A DNA stretch of 64,000 nucleotides from Ignelater luminosus. Lineage: Eukaryota; Arthropoda; Insecta; Coleoptera; Elateridae. Below, piece after piece: positions 13,201 through 24,836 of the stretch. A model generated the notes under the pieces. The model saw only the letters and a program-made list of their open reading frames with translations, had not been told where the DNA came from and did not search any database. Position numbers and translations under genes: made by a program. The stretch lies in NCBI GenBank assembly GCA_011009095.1, contig VTPC01000979.1, positions 73,123 to 137,122 of the forward strand, written 5' to 3'. Within the stretch, counting starts at the first letter, position 1, and each line of letters begins with the position of its first letter.

Positions 13201-13960
13201 TGGTGACTAAAGTTGTGAATTTGATTTTTATAAGAAAAAGATCACACTACAAAAATTAATGTTTAATGGCCTGAATTGAAATCTTGTCTTTCTAAAATCT
13301 TTCATAACCTATAGTCTAAAGCGTACATACAACGAATGACTAAATTGATTTTCAAAGATTCGATTACAAGTCAGTGATCAAGATGGTGTTCAGTGGCTTC
13401 CAATAATGACTGACTCATCGATTTATACCACTAATAAACACAGAGAATTGCAATTCTATCAGAGAAGCTCGTTTACATAAATCATAAGTAATCAAAAAAG
13501 AAACAAACAACAAAATCAGTTAGTTGACAAACTTTTTGCTTTAAGAGAATCAATGAGCAAAAGGTGATTACCCTCCTACAGCATTTCGGCGTACGATAGT
13601 AACACCATACATTTGATTATCATTAGTTGGAACTGATAGGAATCGTATTCGTATTATCTAGTAAGCGTGACCAAGATGGTAGCAGCAGTACTTAGCAATA
13701 GTAGTAACCACGAGGAGGCTAAAGTCTAGCAAATCTAGCAAACTTTCTTAAACACTTTTTTTGTTCACTTCTTACCATCTCTTCGACCACGACCACTTAA
13801 TATATCTTCTTCTCCTCTCTGCCTAGACCTACCTGACTCTCTTATGAAAGCAACAAGAGAAAGTCTTCCCCCGATAAGGTGACGGTCTGGAAGGTTTTGA
13901 GCCTTTACCATTTTGTATCCTCCACAGTCTTTATGACGTTCAATTGATTGTTTTGTTTGG
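10245..13960. other. AT-rich non-coding stretch
   Basis: No gene is recognised. There is an AAT trinucleotide run near 11612-11630 and short TA runs near 12003-12012. Around 12260-12540 the GC content and CpG are higher, with a 97-codon minus-strand frame of no recognisable family and no codon-like bias. I treat that as non-coding. Confidence 0.5.
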
Positions 13961-15133
13961 TTGTGTTCCAGACTAATGCTGAGTTTAAAAGGTGAACAAC
14001 GTGTCAGTTTGAAATTCTCAGTAAAATCGAACAAAACAGCAACAGAATGTTTTGAAATGTTCACTACAGCTTTCCGGAATGATTGCATGTCTCATGCGCG
14101 TGTGTTTGAGTGGCACAAAAGAGATTCAAAGAGAGACGTGAAAATATGAAAGACGCCCTTGGACGACCTTGTACTTCAAGAATTGAAGAATATGTAGAAA
14201 AGATTAGGCAAATTGTTTGAAAAGACTGCCAAATCAGTGTTCGAATGATAGCTGAATTAGTGAACATTGATAGAGATACAGCATGGAAAATTTTGCGTGA
14301 TGATCGTAACATGATAAAAGTTTATGCCAAGATGGTCCCAAGACCAAGAGCAAAACGAACGTCGCAAGGAATGTTGTGTTGACATTCTGCACCAACTTGA
14401 CGCAGATCAGAATTTATTGCAAAAAATAATCAGTTATGACTAAACCTGGATCTTCCAATATGGTCCTGAGACTAAAAAACAATCAATGCACTGGAGAACA
14501 CCATCATTACCAAGAATGAAGAAAGCTCGTCAAAGCAAGTCAAAATTCAAAGCAATGCTGATCGTGTTTTTCGACATTAAGGGTATAATTTTGACAGAAT
14601 GGGTTCCAGAAGGCATAACAATTAATCAGCATTTTTATAAGGAAGTTTTAACAAAACTGAGAGAAAGAGTCAGAAAAACGGCTAGAACCGTGGAAAAATG
14701 GTTTCATTGTTCATCAGGACAATGCGCCTGCTCACACAGCACTGTTTGTAAAACAGTTTTTGACCAACAACATCCTTCTTATTCGTCTGACTTAGCTCCA
14801 TGCAACTTTTATCTTTTCCCAAAAGCTAAATCAGTGCTTAGGACACGTTTTGAGTCAGTTGATGCTGTAAAAAATGTGTTGAAACAGCTGACAGAAAATG
14901 ATTTTGTCCACGCCTTCGACCAGTGGAAAACAAGACTGCAGCGAAATATAAGTGCAAATGGGGAGTATATTTAAGTTAATAAATTAGTTTCGTTATTTAA
15001 TATACATACTTTGTATCATTGTAACTCTTAGTAGAAGATTTTGGGTTTTTGAGCCCATACATTTGAGACTGACGTGATTAGATTGACTTCCTTTGTCATT
15101 ACAGGCCTGTCCAAAACTTTTGCCTACTCCTAA
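13961..15133 (+). mobile_element. Degenerate mariner-family DNA transposon
   Basis: The span covers the decayed transposase plus a probable 3' terminal inverted repeat: the sequence ending cttttgcctactcctaa (15117-15133) has the look of a mariner end read inward. I could not find the matching 5' inverted repeat, so the left boundary is approximate or lost. The right end abuts a minus-strand retrotransposon remnant, suggesting the mariner inserted into or beside it. Confidence 0.8.
13990..14974 (+). pseudogene. mariner transposase pseudogene (DD34D family)
   Basis: Mariner transposases cut and paste their element through a DD34D catalytic triad. Here the N-terminal helix-turn-helix region is visible (EQRVSLKF ... 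ARVFEWHKR, 13993-14115). The linker motif ISVRMIAELVNIDRDTAW follows at about 14236-14290 in another frame, and the catalytic core lies in 14486-14974 (first strand MLIVFFDIKG, C-terminal YSSDLAPCNFYLFPK). The gene is dead. There are frame changes and in-frame stops in the first half. A frameshift spans the second catalytic motif: HQDNAPAH is in a neighbouring frame near 14714-14736. The third catalytic residue is Asn instead of Asp in the APCDF-type motif. Family length is about 345 residues, and this copy spans close to that once shifts are allowed. Confidence 0.93.
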
Positions 15134-15211
15134 ATAAGAGTACTATTTATTATCCTGGCCCAAGTGATTACTTTTAGCGCTATCTTACTGTTCTCGCTTC
15201 GTCTGGATTTA

Positions 15212-15674
15212 TAAAATAGCACAGACCTCTACTTTAAGAACCGTAATGTATTTTCCCTAGAAAAGGTATCTTGCTCTCCCTCATTTTCTAGGTGTATGCT
15301 TGCCCTGGAGAACTGCCTGTCTTTTAAACGCTATTTGTCTTTGTAAAAGACTAATGAGACTTGTTGGAAGTCTCATCTGTCCATTCGCTCACTATTGTCT
15401 GCTTGGAGGTTATGAGAGAGTACTTCCTATGTAACCTTAGTATATATTACACTATAGTTGGGGTGTTCTTGTTTTGTTTTTTGCCAAACCATAATTCTGC
15501 ATCTTACATTCAGAGGTAATCCGCCATGGCCTCCTTATTTACCTAAATAATGAGTTCCAATAGCCCTAATAGGACTTCGAATGCGGTAGTGGGTGTTGTG
15601 CTCATTGCTCTAGCTACACTTAGAAAGACCGATCTTTGAATTTTGGCTAATCTTTGTTCAAGGTTGGTGCGCTC
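15212..15674 (-). pseudogene. Non-LTR retrotransposon ORF2 fragment (RT C-terminus and RNase H scrap)
   Basis: On the minus strand 15674-15549 encodes about 42 residues resembling the region just after the reverse-transcriptase palm of jockey/LOA/R1-type elements (core KIQRSVFLSVARAMSTTPTT then FEVLLGL; the family pattern is LQR-x-acid/small-TGAMRTTPT-ALE). Further along the same strand, 15262-15212, a short block GKYITVLKVEVCAIL matches the RNase H stretch that usually reads GxxxxVFQAEVxAI. Stops and frame changes separate the two and the TDGS strand is not seen. It is a very old fragment, immediately right of the mariner. Clade assignment (LOA versus R1 versus jockey) is inference. Confidence 0.65.
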
Positions 15675-15699
15675 TATGGTTTCCTTATGCCTTATGTTT

Positions 15700-18600
15700 T
15701 CTTTTTTTTTAATTTTAGTTCGAAGTTAATAAATCAGAATTTTCGATTTTTAATATGCTGTAAAAGATTACGCATCGATCATAAAAACGGCCAAAGGCAA
15801 ATAATGCTGTATATAAATTCCGGAATATTATGAGGATATACTTTAATGGCCCTTTAAATGCTTTCTGTAAACTAAAGTTAGAACAAATGAACAGATTCTG
15901 CTCAACTTACCTCAAAGGTTCATCAAAATTTGATTGCTCTGTAACTCTCCTATTGTTATTTATGATTCATAGCTGTCTCTTGCTTGAAAATTAAATTTTT
16001 TGTTTTTCTTTTCGGCACTTGGATCTTTTGCTGGTCTCCATTCTTTGGCTGGCTTTCATGTTTCTATAGATTCATACATTTCCCAGTTCCTTTCTTATTA
16101 CCTTTGCAGGACTAAGGTCTTGCGACTATCTAATGTTTCTAGACCTGTAGGTTCTTGCCCACTACCCGTACTTTCTGATCCATACTTACAGCATAAGGTT
16201 TTCCAGACTTCAACGCAAAGAAAACGTAATAAGGAAAATTCTAAAAATGTCTCTTTTAGCGTGATATGTAAAAGTGTATCTTGTCCAAAACACACCAAAA
16301 ACTTAATCTTCTTCTTTAAAATTTAACGTAGAACTAGAAATATCACCTGAATATAAAGAACTCATCGAATGTTAGCGAAGAAAAGTTTTCTAACTGCAAT
16401 TACTGCATGTATACTGCCACATTATTATCATAAGTGTTGGTTTTTACAGTTTGAACCTTAAACGATGTGCATGCCTACACGAATTATTACTTGTTTAAGT
16501 CTAACCTAAAGTTTGATTCTGAGCAAAGATAATCTCGTATTGAACTGACATCCCGACCAATTTTTAAACCCATCAGACTCTCCGCCCTATAGTCAGTCAA
16601 GTATTTTGGGTCGGGTCATTTTTCTTTTCAAATGTCTATTATTCTCTTATATACGATTGGGCGACAAAAACACAGACAATCAATCTTGTCTCCCAGTCAT
16701 GTGCACGCGCGTAGGAGCCTTTTGTGATTGTTTTGAATCATAGGAACTGTACAGGCTGGATATCTCAAACAGCTGGCCGAAATTCGACGTCATTTCGAAT
16801 TTTTCATATCTCGTTAAGTCAATTGGGTTCTTCGACTGAATCTTTACCCAATTGGTTTTTGAGCCAATCGAGTTTGTCAGGCCAGTTGAACTTTTTTAGT
16901 CAACCCTGCTCCCTAGATTCTGCAAGAACACTACCGGAGTTTAGTAATTTTTAGTGTCAATGCTTTTGATAGTGTCATGTGGTTCAGGAGCACATAAAGG
17001 TAGCTCGAAGATTATACCTAGTAGTACGTTATAGATATCTTATTCACGATTAAATAAATAACACAAACATAAAGTAACCAAGGAAGTTTCTTACAAAAGG
17101 AAAGTGATTTTGTCGAGTTCTTCACCTCGAGTATACGAAAAAAGTTAGCTCTTTTATAGAAATCTACTATTTTCTTCTGGATTTTGGTGCAGATTTCCAT
17201 GTGGACAATATGCATACATAACTTTTAATATGCTAAAGAATCAGAGGTTTTAGGCATGACCTTCACGAACTTCTACTTATAAAATGCTTTTTTTATAGAA
17301 TGTGAAATTGTGTTAAAGATCGAATGAATTTTTTCAGAATTGTCTATATAAACGGCAATGAAACTCATTTTAAATGTTTAACAAAAACAAATTCTTTTTC
17401 ATTTAAATTACAAGATGTGAAATACACTTACATAGTTACTTCCAAGTTACATGGGAGAACTTATTTTACAAACTCATAGACTCTAAATGTCACCATTCTT
17501 TGCTGAACTCAATGCCCCAAAAAGATGTTGACACTTTCAGTGTTTTTCAAGTTACTTGCAATACTTTAGGAGTTCGCGTCATTTATTGTCAGCGGATTTC
17601 ATCTTCAAACGCTCCGGACTACACAACCTCACAGGAAATTATACTTTTCCTTGCAAATTTAAAGAAGCCTGGAAATAAAAATTTAAAGTAAGGAGGAATT
17701 ACGTTTTGTTAACAAGGTATGTAAATATAGTAGCAATAGTTGCAATTTTTTATAGCAACATAAATAAGTGGAAATAATTACATACCTATACAAGACATTT
17801 GTCATTAATGCATGTCGTAGTTATTTTTCCATTTTTATGTGAATTGGCCGTACATAGTCATTAGCTTATTATTCTTCTTATCGTTAAAGTCATGAGTCAT
17901 GAATGTAATAAGAAAGTTTTTTATGTAAAACAAAAGTGTTTTTTAATTAATAAAGTCTTTTTCTTTTTTTTTTAATTGAAAACCTAATAAATGAATTCGT
18001 AAGATAAATAAGGAAATCCTTTATAGAAAGCAAAGGATTCTCTCGCTAAAATCAAATAAGCACTTTCTGTTTATTGTTTCCATACAAGTCCAAGTGTCGG
18101 ATTTTATAACAGAACTCTAGGTTATTGAAATCCCATCCTCCAACTGTGATAGATCCTAAAGACATTTAGGAAATGAAGTCCAGTAAAAAGGAAGGCTCAG
18201 AATTACTTCGGTATTGTTGTTTTATTATTTTTGTCTCATATTGTCTACGCTCTAGATAAGCTCCACATTCGAACTGGAACAAACTTGGCACACTCTAAAA
18301 GGATTATCTAACTCCAGCAGTGCCCTTAACAATAATTATTTAATTTTTTTCTTTTTGTTGCTTATAATTTTAATCCGATTAACTACGTTATGTTAAAAAT
18401 CATAATCCTAATTCTCTGTGAGGCTTTAAATTTATTTGTGTCCACAATTCGTGAAATCGTAATAAAGAGCTTATTTCATCCGACCTTTTTATTTTTATTT
18501 TCACGGTCACGAAACGGTTATGCAAACATTAAACAGTTAACACTTCACTGCAGATTTGGTTGCAGTCGAGACCGGATTTAAAAGAGAGGAACGACTTAGG

Positions 18601-21340
18601 GCACCAGTGGTCGTACGAGAGGACTGCAGATGGATTTCGAAGCGTCGGAGCTGAATTATTGAAAAGCATGTGGAAAGCAGCTGGTGTCACTTGCAGTCAA
18701 ACGTGAAGCGTCGCGGCGTCGCCTTCTCACTAACGCTAATACACGCCTAGAGGGCTCTTGATATGTCTCCCCAAAATGCACTATTTATGTATGTTGCCGA
18801 CTACTTGTGATATACATTTTTCGACTGGCAAAATGAATAACTCATACATACCTTCATTTATTATTTAGAGCTAGCTATATACGACTAGAAACATTTCATT
18901 TCTATGTAATCGTACTTGTTGGTTTTATATTTTCTATACTATTCAAGTAGAAAGCTATATATTCATTAAAATCTATAGTGCCACACCAGTTTAGTTTCAC
19001 ACATTGAAATCTCAAAGGAGAAACATGAATAGGAAAGTTGTAGAAACGTAGAAAATAGACAGTGAAAGAAAATTTTATTTCCGCAGTAAATCTAAATAAA
19101 GTAAAAACCAATTTTAGTGAGTTAAAATAGTCAAACCTTAATTCAGCATGACCTCCAATCATATAAATTCATCTGATAAATTTTTGATGGTGCTAAACTT
19201 AAACCATCTTTTTTCCATTTAGTTACAGCTGTTTCAAAAGAAGGATTACTGAGGAAAACAAATTTTTTGACACTTTCTGCATTTAAATGAAGTGTAGAAC
19301 AAGTTATGAATTTAATTCCATCATCTCAAAGAAATGAAAACCAAAATAAACAAAGAAACAGTATTCAGTTATTTAATAATAAGTAGGCTTAGGTGAAGCT
19401 CAATTTTCTTTCCCTAGTGTAAGCCAGAATTTACAAATAGCTTTTATTGGAGTGTTTTTTAACACAAATAATTATCTGACATGGAGTGTAATGTGTCAGT
19501 CAATAATATTTACGATAATTTGCGCTCAATTTCACATCTGTGTTAGACAATTATCGTTGTTGCTGATCAAGCCTAGAAACCAGCAATCAGGCCAGACAGC
19601 TAATTGTACATCCTGTTGGTGTTCACATTCCGTCAATCAACCCATTCTCTCTTATGAATCCCAGGATTACATTTAAAACGAAATCTCTAATTTGCTCAAC
19701 CTTTTTTACCAAGGCATATCACTATCAGCAAAGTGTAACATTTCTTTAACTTTAGTTTCATCATAAGAAATAAAATTTGTTGTTCAATGGCTACTCATAA
19801 TTGTGAATGCGTGAAACAATCGTAACTAATTATCCGAAAAACAGCTACTAGAAATATTTATTCGATGTTTGGATATTCTACGTATACAGGCTGTTTTAAT
19901 GATCTGTAGATCAAAATACCGGAAATATTTCTAGAAAAGTAGTTCAAAATGGTTACAACTACTATAATAATTATAAAGTCTCTTTTTTTTCATTATTAGT
20001 TGCATCTTGAAGTATTCAATGAATTTGTCAAAATGACACAAAAGCAAGTTTTTGGAAACAAGAGTAATTTCTAAAGATGACATTACGATGATAATTTCAT
20101 CTTGTATAACAGAAAACCCTTTGATTTAGGTGGAACCCAATAAACCTTGGTCAGACAACCACTTAAACAGTGCATAAATCCATAACACTTAATGAGATTT
20201 TAAGTTTCATGCAGCAAATCATTGCTTTGAAGTATTACTATTTTTCAGAAATATTGAATGCACGAACTAAAAATCCTAAAAAACTATTATCATTATAAAA
20301 TTATAAAATAATATATTTGTTGATGAATTACTATACAGTGAGCGTCAAAGAATTTACCCAATAAGAAAAATTTCTATTTTTGGTTTTTTTACATTTAACA
20401 TTGTATATTGATGTTGCTTAACAAAACAATAAATTGTCACTACTTCGTTCTACTTCTAGATAAATTGGAATCTTTAGAAGTGTGATGTCGAGAAATTGAA
20501 AATTGTAATAATCCATTTAGCGTTTTAAAAGTCTTGCAAAGAAAACATGAAATATCAGAGCAAATCGTCTTATAGATAAAGTCAGTAGTGTAACTATCCA
20601 CAAAGGCTAAGTAAACAAAAGGTTCCAAGTGTCTCAGGTGGCGGTGGAATTGTCACGCTGTATTGAAATGTCATCAAAGACATTGCTGTTTTTCGAAGGT
20701 ATTGAGGATTACCGACTCTGATCAATTTAAAAACGCCATCTTTTGCCAAACCAAAAATCTTTTGATACATCGAAGTAGTTTTGGTCTTCAGGCATGTAGG
20801 AGTTATTAGCCCAGAATTTTCCAAAAAATCAAAAATGCTTTTAAATTCTTTGCACAATTTTGTTCTATTTCCATTGCAAAATTGCACCGTTCTAGTTACT
20901 ATCGTATTCAACGCTTCTATTAATACAAATTTCCCGTTAACCTTTTAATACCACATTTATCAGTAATTGCCAATCACAACAAAACCGAAGACTTGTAAAA
21001 CCGAGATCTATCACTGAATAACTACTTTTGGAATTAAATCATGTCAGAATTAAGAAATAAAGAAAGAGACCGAAATTCGTCAGCGTCAATTTTTCATATG
21101 TTAACGTCTCAAAGTTATTAGAAGCAATGATTTGAAAGAAGTCACTGATTAGTCCAAAAAGTCTGTTCGACTTAAAAGGCTCAATCAACTCAAAATGTTG
21201 ACCAATTTAACACGGCTCAATCGTAAAGTCCGAACTTGGTCGCTCGTCCAGAGGTTCTCGTAAGTCGAGACGTTTCAGCTTCTTACTGATTTTCCAAAAG
21301 TTATCGTTTTGTGCGAATTCCGCATTTTAAATATTTTGCA
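15700..21340. other. AT-rich non-coding stretch
   Basis: No protein family is recognised. Frames such as 16000-16326 (+, 108 codons) and 20594-20911 (-, 105 codons) are of chance length, although the latter ends in a Pro-rich stretch. There is a short GC-raised block at 18540-18760, listed separately. Elsewhere there are only poly-A/T tracts. Confidence 0.5.
18540..18760. other. GC-raised block, possible exon or regulatory element
   Basis: About 220 bp with clearly higher GC and several CpGs (cgaagcgtcggag, gaagcgtcgcggcgtcgcc) inside a very AT-rich region. No open frame longer than about 30 codons is apparent. It could be an untranslated first exon or promoter of the host gene, a conserved regulatory block, or an old repeat fragment. 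Confidence 0.3.
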
Positions 21341-21359
21341 TACACTAGTGGCATTAATT
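21341..21359 (+). repeat. Tc1 left terminal inverted repeat
   Basis: tacactagtggcattaatt, exactly complementary to 24837-24855. The first two bases, TA, are the target-site dinucleotide. Confidence 0.9.
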
Positions 21360-22002
21360 CTAGACACTTTTGGTGATTTCTTATTGTTGTTACAGTTGTT
21401 CTTTGGCATTAACAATATCAAGTGTCATACAATATGACTATTGAAGATCACAGTAAGCGTATAACAGATGTGTGCTGTGATTGGAAGTTATTTTGCAATT
21501 GTTTTACGCTTGGCTTGGTCATTTGTTGCCGGTAATAGGGCGTAATTGCGTCTTAAATCGTTTTCAAAGTGTTTTTACGTTGAGAATTGGTAAAAATATC
21601 TTCAAAGTGTGTTGACTGTTCGCCAAGTAATGGAAGTAAAGCAGAAATTCTACGCGAAGAAGGTTATACGTAAGAAAAGTTTGCAAACACTACGACGAGA
21701 CTAAATCCGAACCAGCCGAAAAGCAAAAGTGACATTGAAATTTGTGAGAAAAATTTGTTGTCTTGCTTTGTAGGACCGTCGTCAAACCTTAAAATATATC
21801 AGCGAGCAAGAGTACCCAGAAAAAAAGCCATACCTCAACCAAAAACAAAAACGGGTGTATTGGGCTGTATCATACAAAGACTGAACTCAAGATGACTGGG
21901 GAAAAGCAATCTGGAGTGACGAGACCCGAATTAGCATTTTAGGAAGCATCCCGTAAGTGTAACGGTGTGGACTTGCTTGTCACGACGGTGTTGGGCAACT
22001 GA

Positions 22003-22014
22003 CTGTGGTGGAAG
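22003..22014 (+). repeat. Target-site duplication, left copy (12 bp)
   Basis: ctgtggtggaag, identical to 24399-24410. It is Tc1 coding sequence duplicated by the R1-clade insertion. Confidence 0.9.
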
Positions 22015-23605
22015 TGAGGGCATCCCAATTTAAGACGCTTAAAAAGAGAGGATCGGACGCGTTAGGCAAATTATTAGGATGGGCAAAAGACGAAAAATTA
22101 AAATTTAACGCGAGTAAAACCGAGGCTTTATTTTTTTGGGAAAAGTTTAGGACAAGAGAAACCGACTTTTCGAATGGGCGAAGATAGAATGCGTTGTAAG
22201 GATAGCATTAGGTATTTAGGCGTTTTAATAGACGATAGGTTATCGTGGAATAGCCATATGGATTTTATTACTAAAAAAGGGAAATTATTAGCAAATAGAT
22301 TAGGAGCTGCAGCTAGATTAACGTGGGGCTTTAGGGGCAATTCTGCAGCTAGGATATACGAAGGGGCGATACAGCCAGGTATTTCGTATGCTGCCGAAGT
22401 ATGGGCGGGGAATTTAAAGGTTAGACAAAAACAAAAATTATTAAGCGTACAAAGAATTTTGGCAGTTAGAGCGGCGGCAGCATACAACACAGTATCTACG
22501 GAAGCAGCGTTAGTTCTTAGTCAGGTTATGCCAATAGATTTATTTTTAAAATCAGAAGTAGATAAAAACAAAATTTTTAAGAATAGATCGGGGGATAGTT
22601 TAGAAAGATTTGGCTTGCAAGGGAGGGAAATAGAACAAAGAGCAAACATAGGTGATTTAGGACATCCGGCAGATATAGGTAAATTTCAATTTTTTATTGG
22701 AAATTTGGAAAAGGAGGATTTTATACAAATAAATATATACTGACGGATCTAGGTTAGAAGATGGTAGTGCAGGGGCGGCTTTTGTAATATATAATGAAGA
22801 TAGGGAAATTAAAAATGGGAAATTTAAATTAGGATCGGGGTGCTCTATTTTTCAATGCGAACTATTGGCTATTAGAGAGGCATTAAAGTACATTAGGGAG
22901 AATAATTTTGCATTTAGGGAATGTACTTTAAATAGTGATAGCAGATCGGCATTATCGGCGTTACAGGGAATGCGGCAACCGACAAAATTACAGGCGGAAA
23001 CATGGAATTTATATAGGGAACTGTTAGACTCGGTTAGAATTAGATTTAGATGGGTAAAAGCGCATGTAGGAGTGATAGGTAATGAAAGAGCAGATGAGTT
23101 AGCTAAGCAGGCAGCTGCAGAAGTAGGAATTAGGGAAATATTTAACGTTGCCCCTAGATCATTAGTTAAATGTAGGATTAGGCAAAATTTAAAGGACATT
23201 TGGAACGATAGATGGAAAAAGGCAACAACAGGTAGATTAACACAAAAATTTGTTCCAGACGTAGAATTAATGAGGAAAATTGGGAGATTAGATAAAAACG
23301 TAGTACAGCTGCTAACAGGACATGGGAATTTTAGGTCTTATTTAGTTAAAATAGGTAAATTAGACGAGGGCGAAATAGGATGTACATGCGGAGAGGGTGA
23401 AGAAACCGCGGAACACGTATTATTCACGTGTAGGTTAGAAAGTAGAGCTAGGGAAATAGGAAATAGAAATTTAATTAAAATAGGTTATAGGTGGCCATCG
23501 AATATAGATGAGGTAGGTAGTTTAAGTAATAGAATAGAATGGTGGGAAGAGTTAAAACGTTACGCTAAAAAAGTAGATAGATTGAAGGCCCCGACTCGAA
23601 TTTAG
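22015..23605 (+). pseudogene. R1-clade ORF2 C-terminal part: RT thumb, RNase H, zinc knuckle
   Basis: ORF2 of these elements encodes endonuclease, reverse transcriptase and often RNase H. Only the end remains. RT thumb region: LLGWAKDEKLKFNASKTE (about 22069-22122), then, in the next frame, YLGVLIDDRLSWNSHM and ISYAAEVWAG (22174-22740). RNase H: YTDGSRLEDG from 22736, ELLAIREAL, DSRSALSAL and WVKAHVGVIGNERADELAK, all in one frame to the stop at 23605. A CxC-x8-H-x4-C knuckle follows (CTCGEGEE ... HVLFTC, about 23381-23430). Two single-base shifts break it: one in a T run near 22127-22137, one in an AT-rich run near 22728-22737. Apart from these the 3' frame is clean, so the copy is fairly young. 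Confidence 0.93.
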
Positions 23606-24398
23606 AAATTTATAGGCATATAAGATACTATTTTTAATCCCCTCGAAACGCCCTAATGCCTCCCTACCGACGAAACCGACCCACCACCGACGCTTAACCC
23701 CGCGGGCTTCGCCTCGAGAGACTATCCTATGGAACTCGAACTCGCCACGGATCGCCCGCCTAGCAACCTCGCCCGAGTAAGAGGGCTGCCCGGGGCTTCC
23801 AAGGGAGCGGGGCTTCTGGCAACAATGGAGCTAGACGCCCTGTCCGACGTCGGGCCGTTCGTCACGTAGATACGTCTCGTTGCCGGCTTCTGAGACGTTG
23901 GCTAGGTACCCTGACGAAGCAGCAATCCCGGACCGCTCGGGCCAGCTAGCGAAAGACGAGCGAAAAATGTCGGGAGAGAGCGACCGGGAAAGGAGAAGAG
24001 ACGACGCAAACGGCGACAAGGCGAAAGTCGGTAGGTCGGTGGACTCGGGGGAAAGGACCGGAACGTAAACAGGGGATTTATAAAAACGTAGGTCTTTAAA
24101 GTATCAAATAGGCAAAGAAGCAGTACGGTAGAGCGATCCTCTACGGCTCGGTGCGACTTCTTTTATTAAATAAGTAAAGATAGGGTCAGAGGGGATAGGG
24201 GTTGGCGGGCTTACTATTGACAAGCGGTTCCGGACCGCTTTGAGATGAACCAATTAATTGAGCACGTTTTATTCATAGCACGATTATTATTATATAGCAT
24301 AGTAGAGAATGTAATGTCGACGAATTAACGTATGATGGAACGTTCTCTACGATGTATTGCGTTATCCTAATCGGATTTCGTAAACCTTCCAAATTTAC
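23606..24398 (+). other. 3' UTR of the R1-clade element
   Basis: Non-coding tail from the ORF2 stop to the target duplication. It is GC- and CpG-rich between about 23640 and 24060, then AT-richer. It includes a near-palindrome aagcggttccggaccgctt (24222-24240) that could form a hairpin for reverse-transcriptase recognition; that role is inference. Short frames here (23831-24068) have no known match. Confidence 0.75.
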
Positions 24399-24410
24399 CT
24401 GTGGTGGAAG
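24399..24410 (+). repeat. Target-site duplication, right copy (12 bp)
   Basis: Identical to 22003-22014. Directly followed by Tc1 coding sequence in frame. Confidence 0.9.
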
Positions 24411-24836
24411 ACAGTATCATCACAAAACAGTATCAGGATGAGGTTCTAGAGGCCAAATTACTGCCCACTGTCAACGATTTGTTTGAAAGCAAACCTCAGG
24501 GGTGCATTTTCCAGCAAGTTGGTGCACCGTGCCGCCCTTCTAAAAACAGTATGAAAAGGTTGAGTGACCCCCACATCAACGTTTTGCCTTGGCCAAGGAG
24601 CAGTCCTGATCTAAACCCAATTGAAAATCTCTGATAAAGGCTGAAAGTGTTAGTTTGACGACAAAAATCAAGTAACAAGTAGAGCTGATTGAGGCTTAGT
24701 TCGAAGTAATAACGAAAATATAGTAGACTCACTGTCCCGGAGAATTGAGGTGGTAATAAAATCGAAAGGATACCCTACAAAATATTAAAATTCGATACTT
24801 AATGTCAAATGCAGCAAATTTTGCGAAAGTGTTCAC

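Larger units (their letters stand above)
22015..24398 (+). mobile_element. 5'-truncated R1-clade non-LTR retrotransposon
   Basis: A 2384-bp insertion bounded by a perfect 12-bp direct repeat inside the Tc1 gene. It starts in the middle of ORF2, just past the reverse-transcriptase catalytic box, as expected for 5' truncation in target-primed reverse transcription. It ends without a poly(A) tail after about 790 bp of 3' UTR. The coding half uses A-ending codons heavily, while the 3' UTR is strongly GC- and CpG-rich. R1-clade identity rests on the RNase H domain followed by a C-terminal Cys-Cys-His-Cys knuckle. The Tc1 target shows this copy did not use an rDNA site. Confidence 0.92.
21640..24788 (+). 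pseudogene. Tc1 transposase pseudogene (DD34E), interrupted
   Basis: Left part (about 21640-22014): decayed DNA-binding and linker region, then the first catalytic strand WSDETRI with its Asp at 21918-21920. Right part (24411-24788): DSIITKQYQDEVL, then FQQVGAP, where the second catalytic Asp is replaced by Val (24518-24520). Then come LPWPRSSPDLNPIEN, with the catalytic Glu at 24623-24625, and a TGA where the conserved Trp is expected. After a frame change, a typical C-terminus ends GYPTKY at 24785. Bridging the nested insertion restores a continuous frame (LTVVE then DSIITK), which proves the two halves were one gene. The CDS parts total only about 250 codons against about 340 in the family, so N-terminal sequence is missing. 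Confidence 0.92.

Noticed and set aside
22015-24398. R1 insertion into 28S rDNA
   Set aside because: Flanks are Tc1 coding sequence, proven by the 12-bp duplication and frame restoration, not rRNA.
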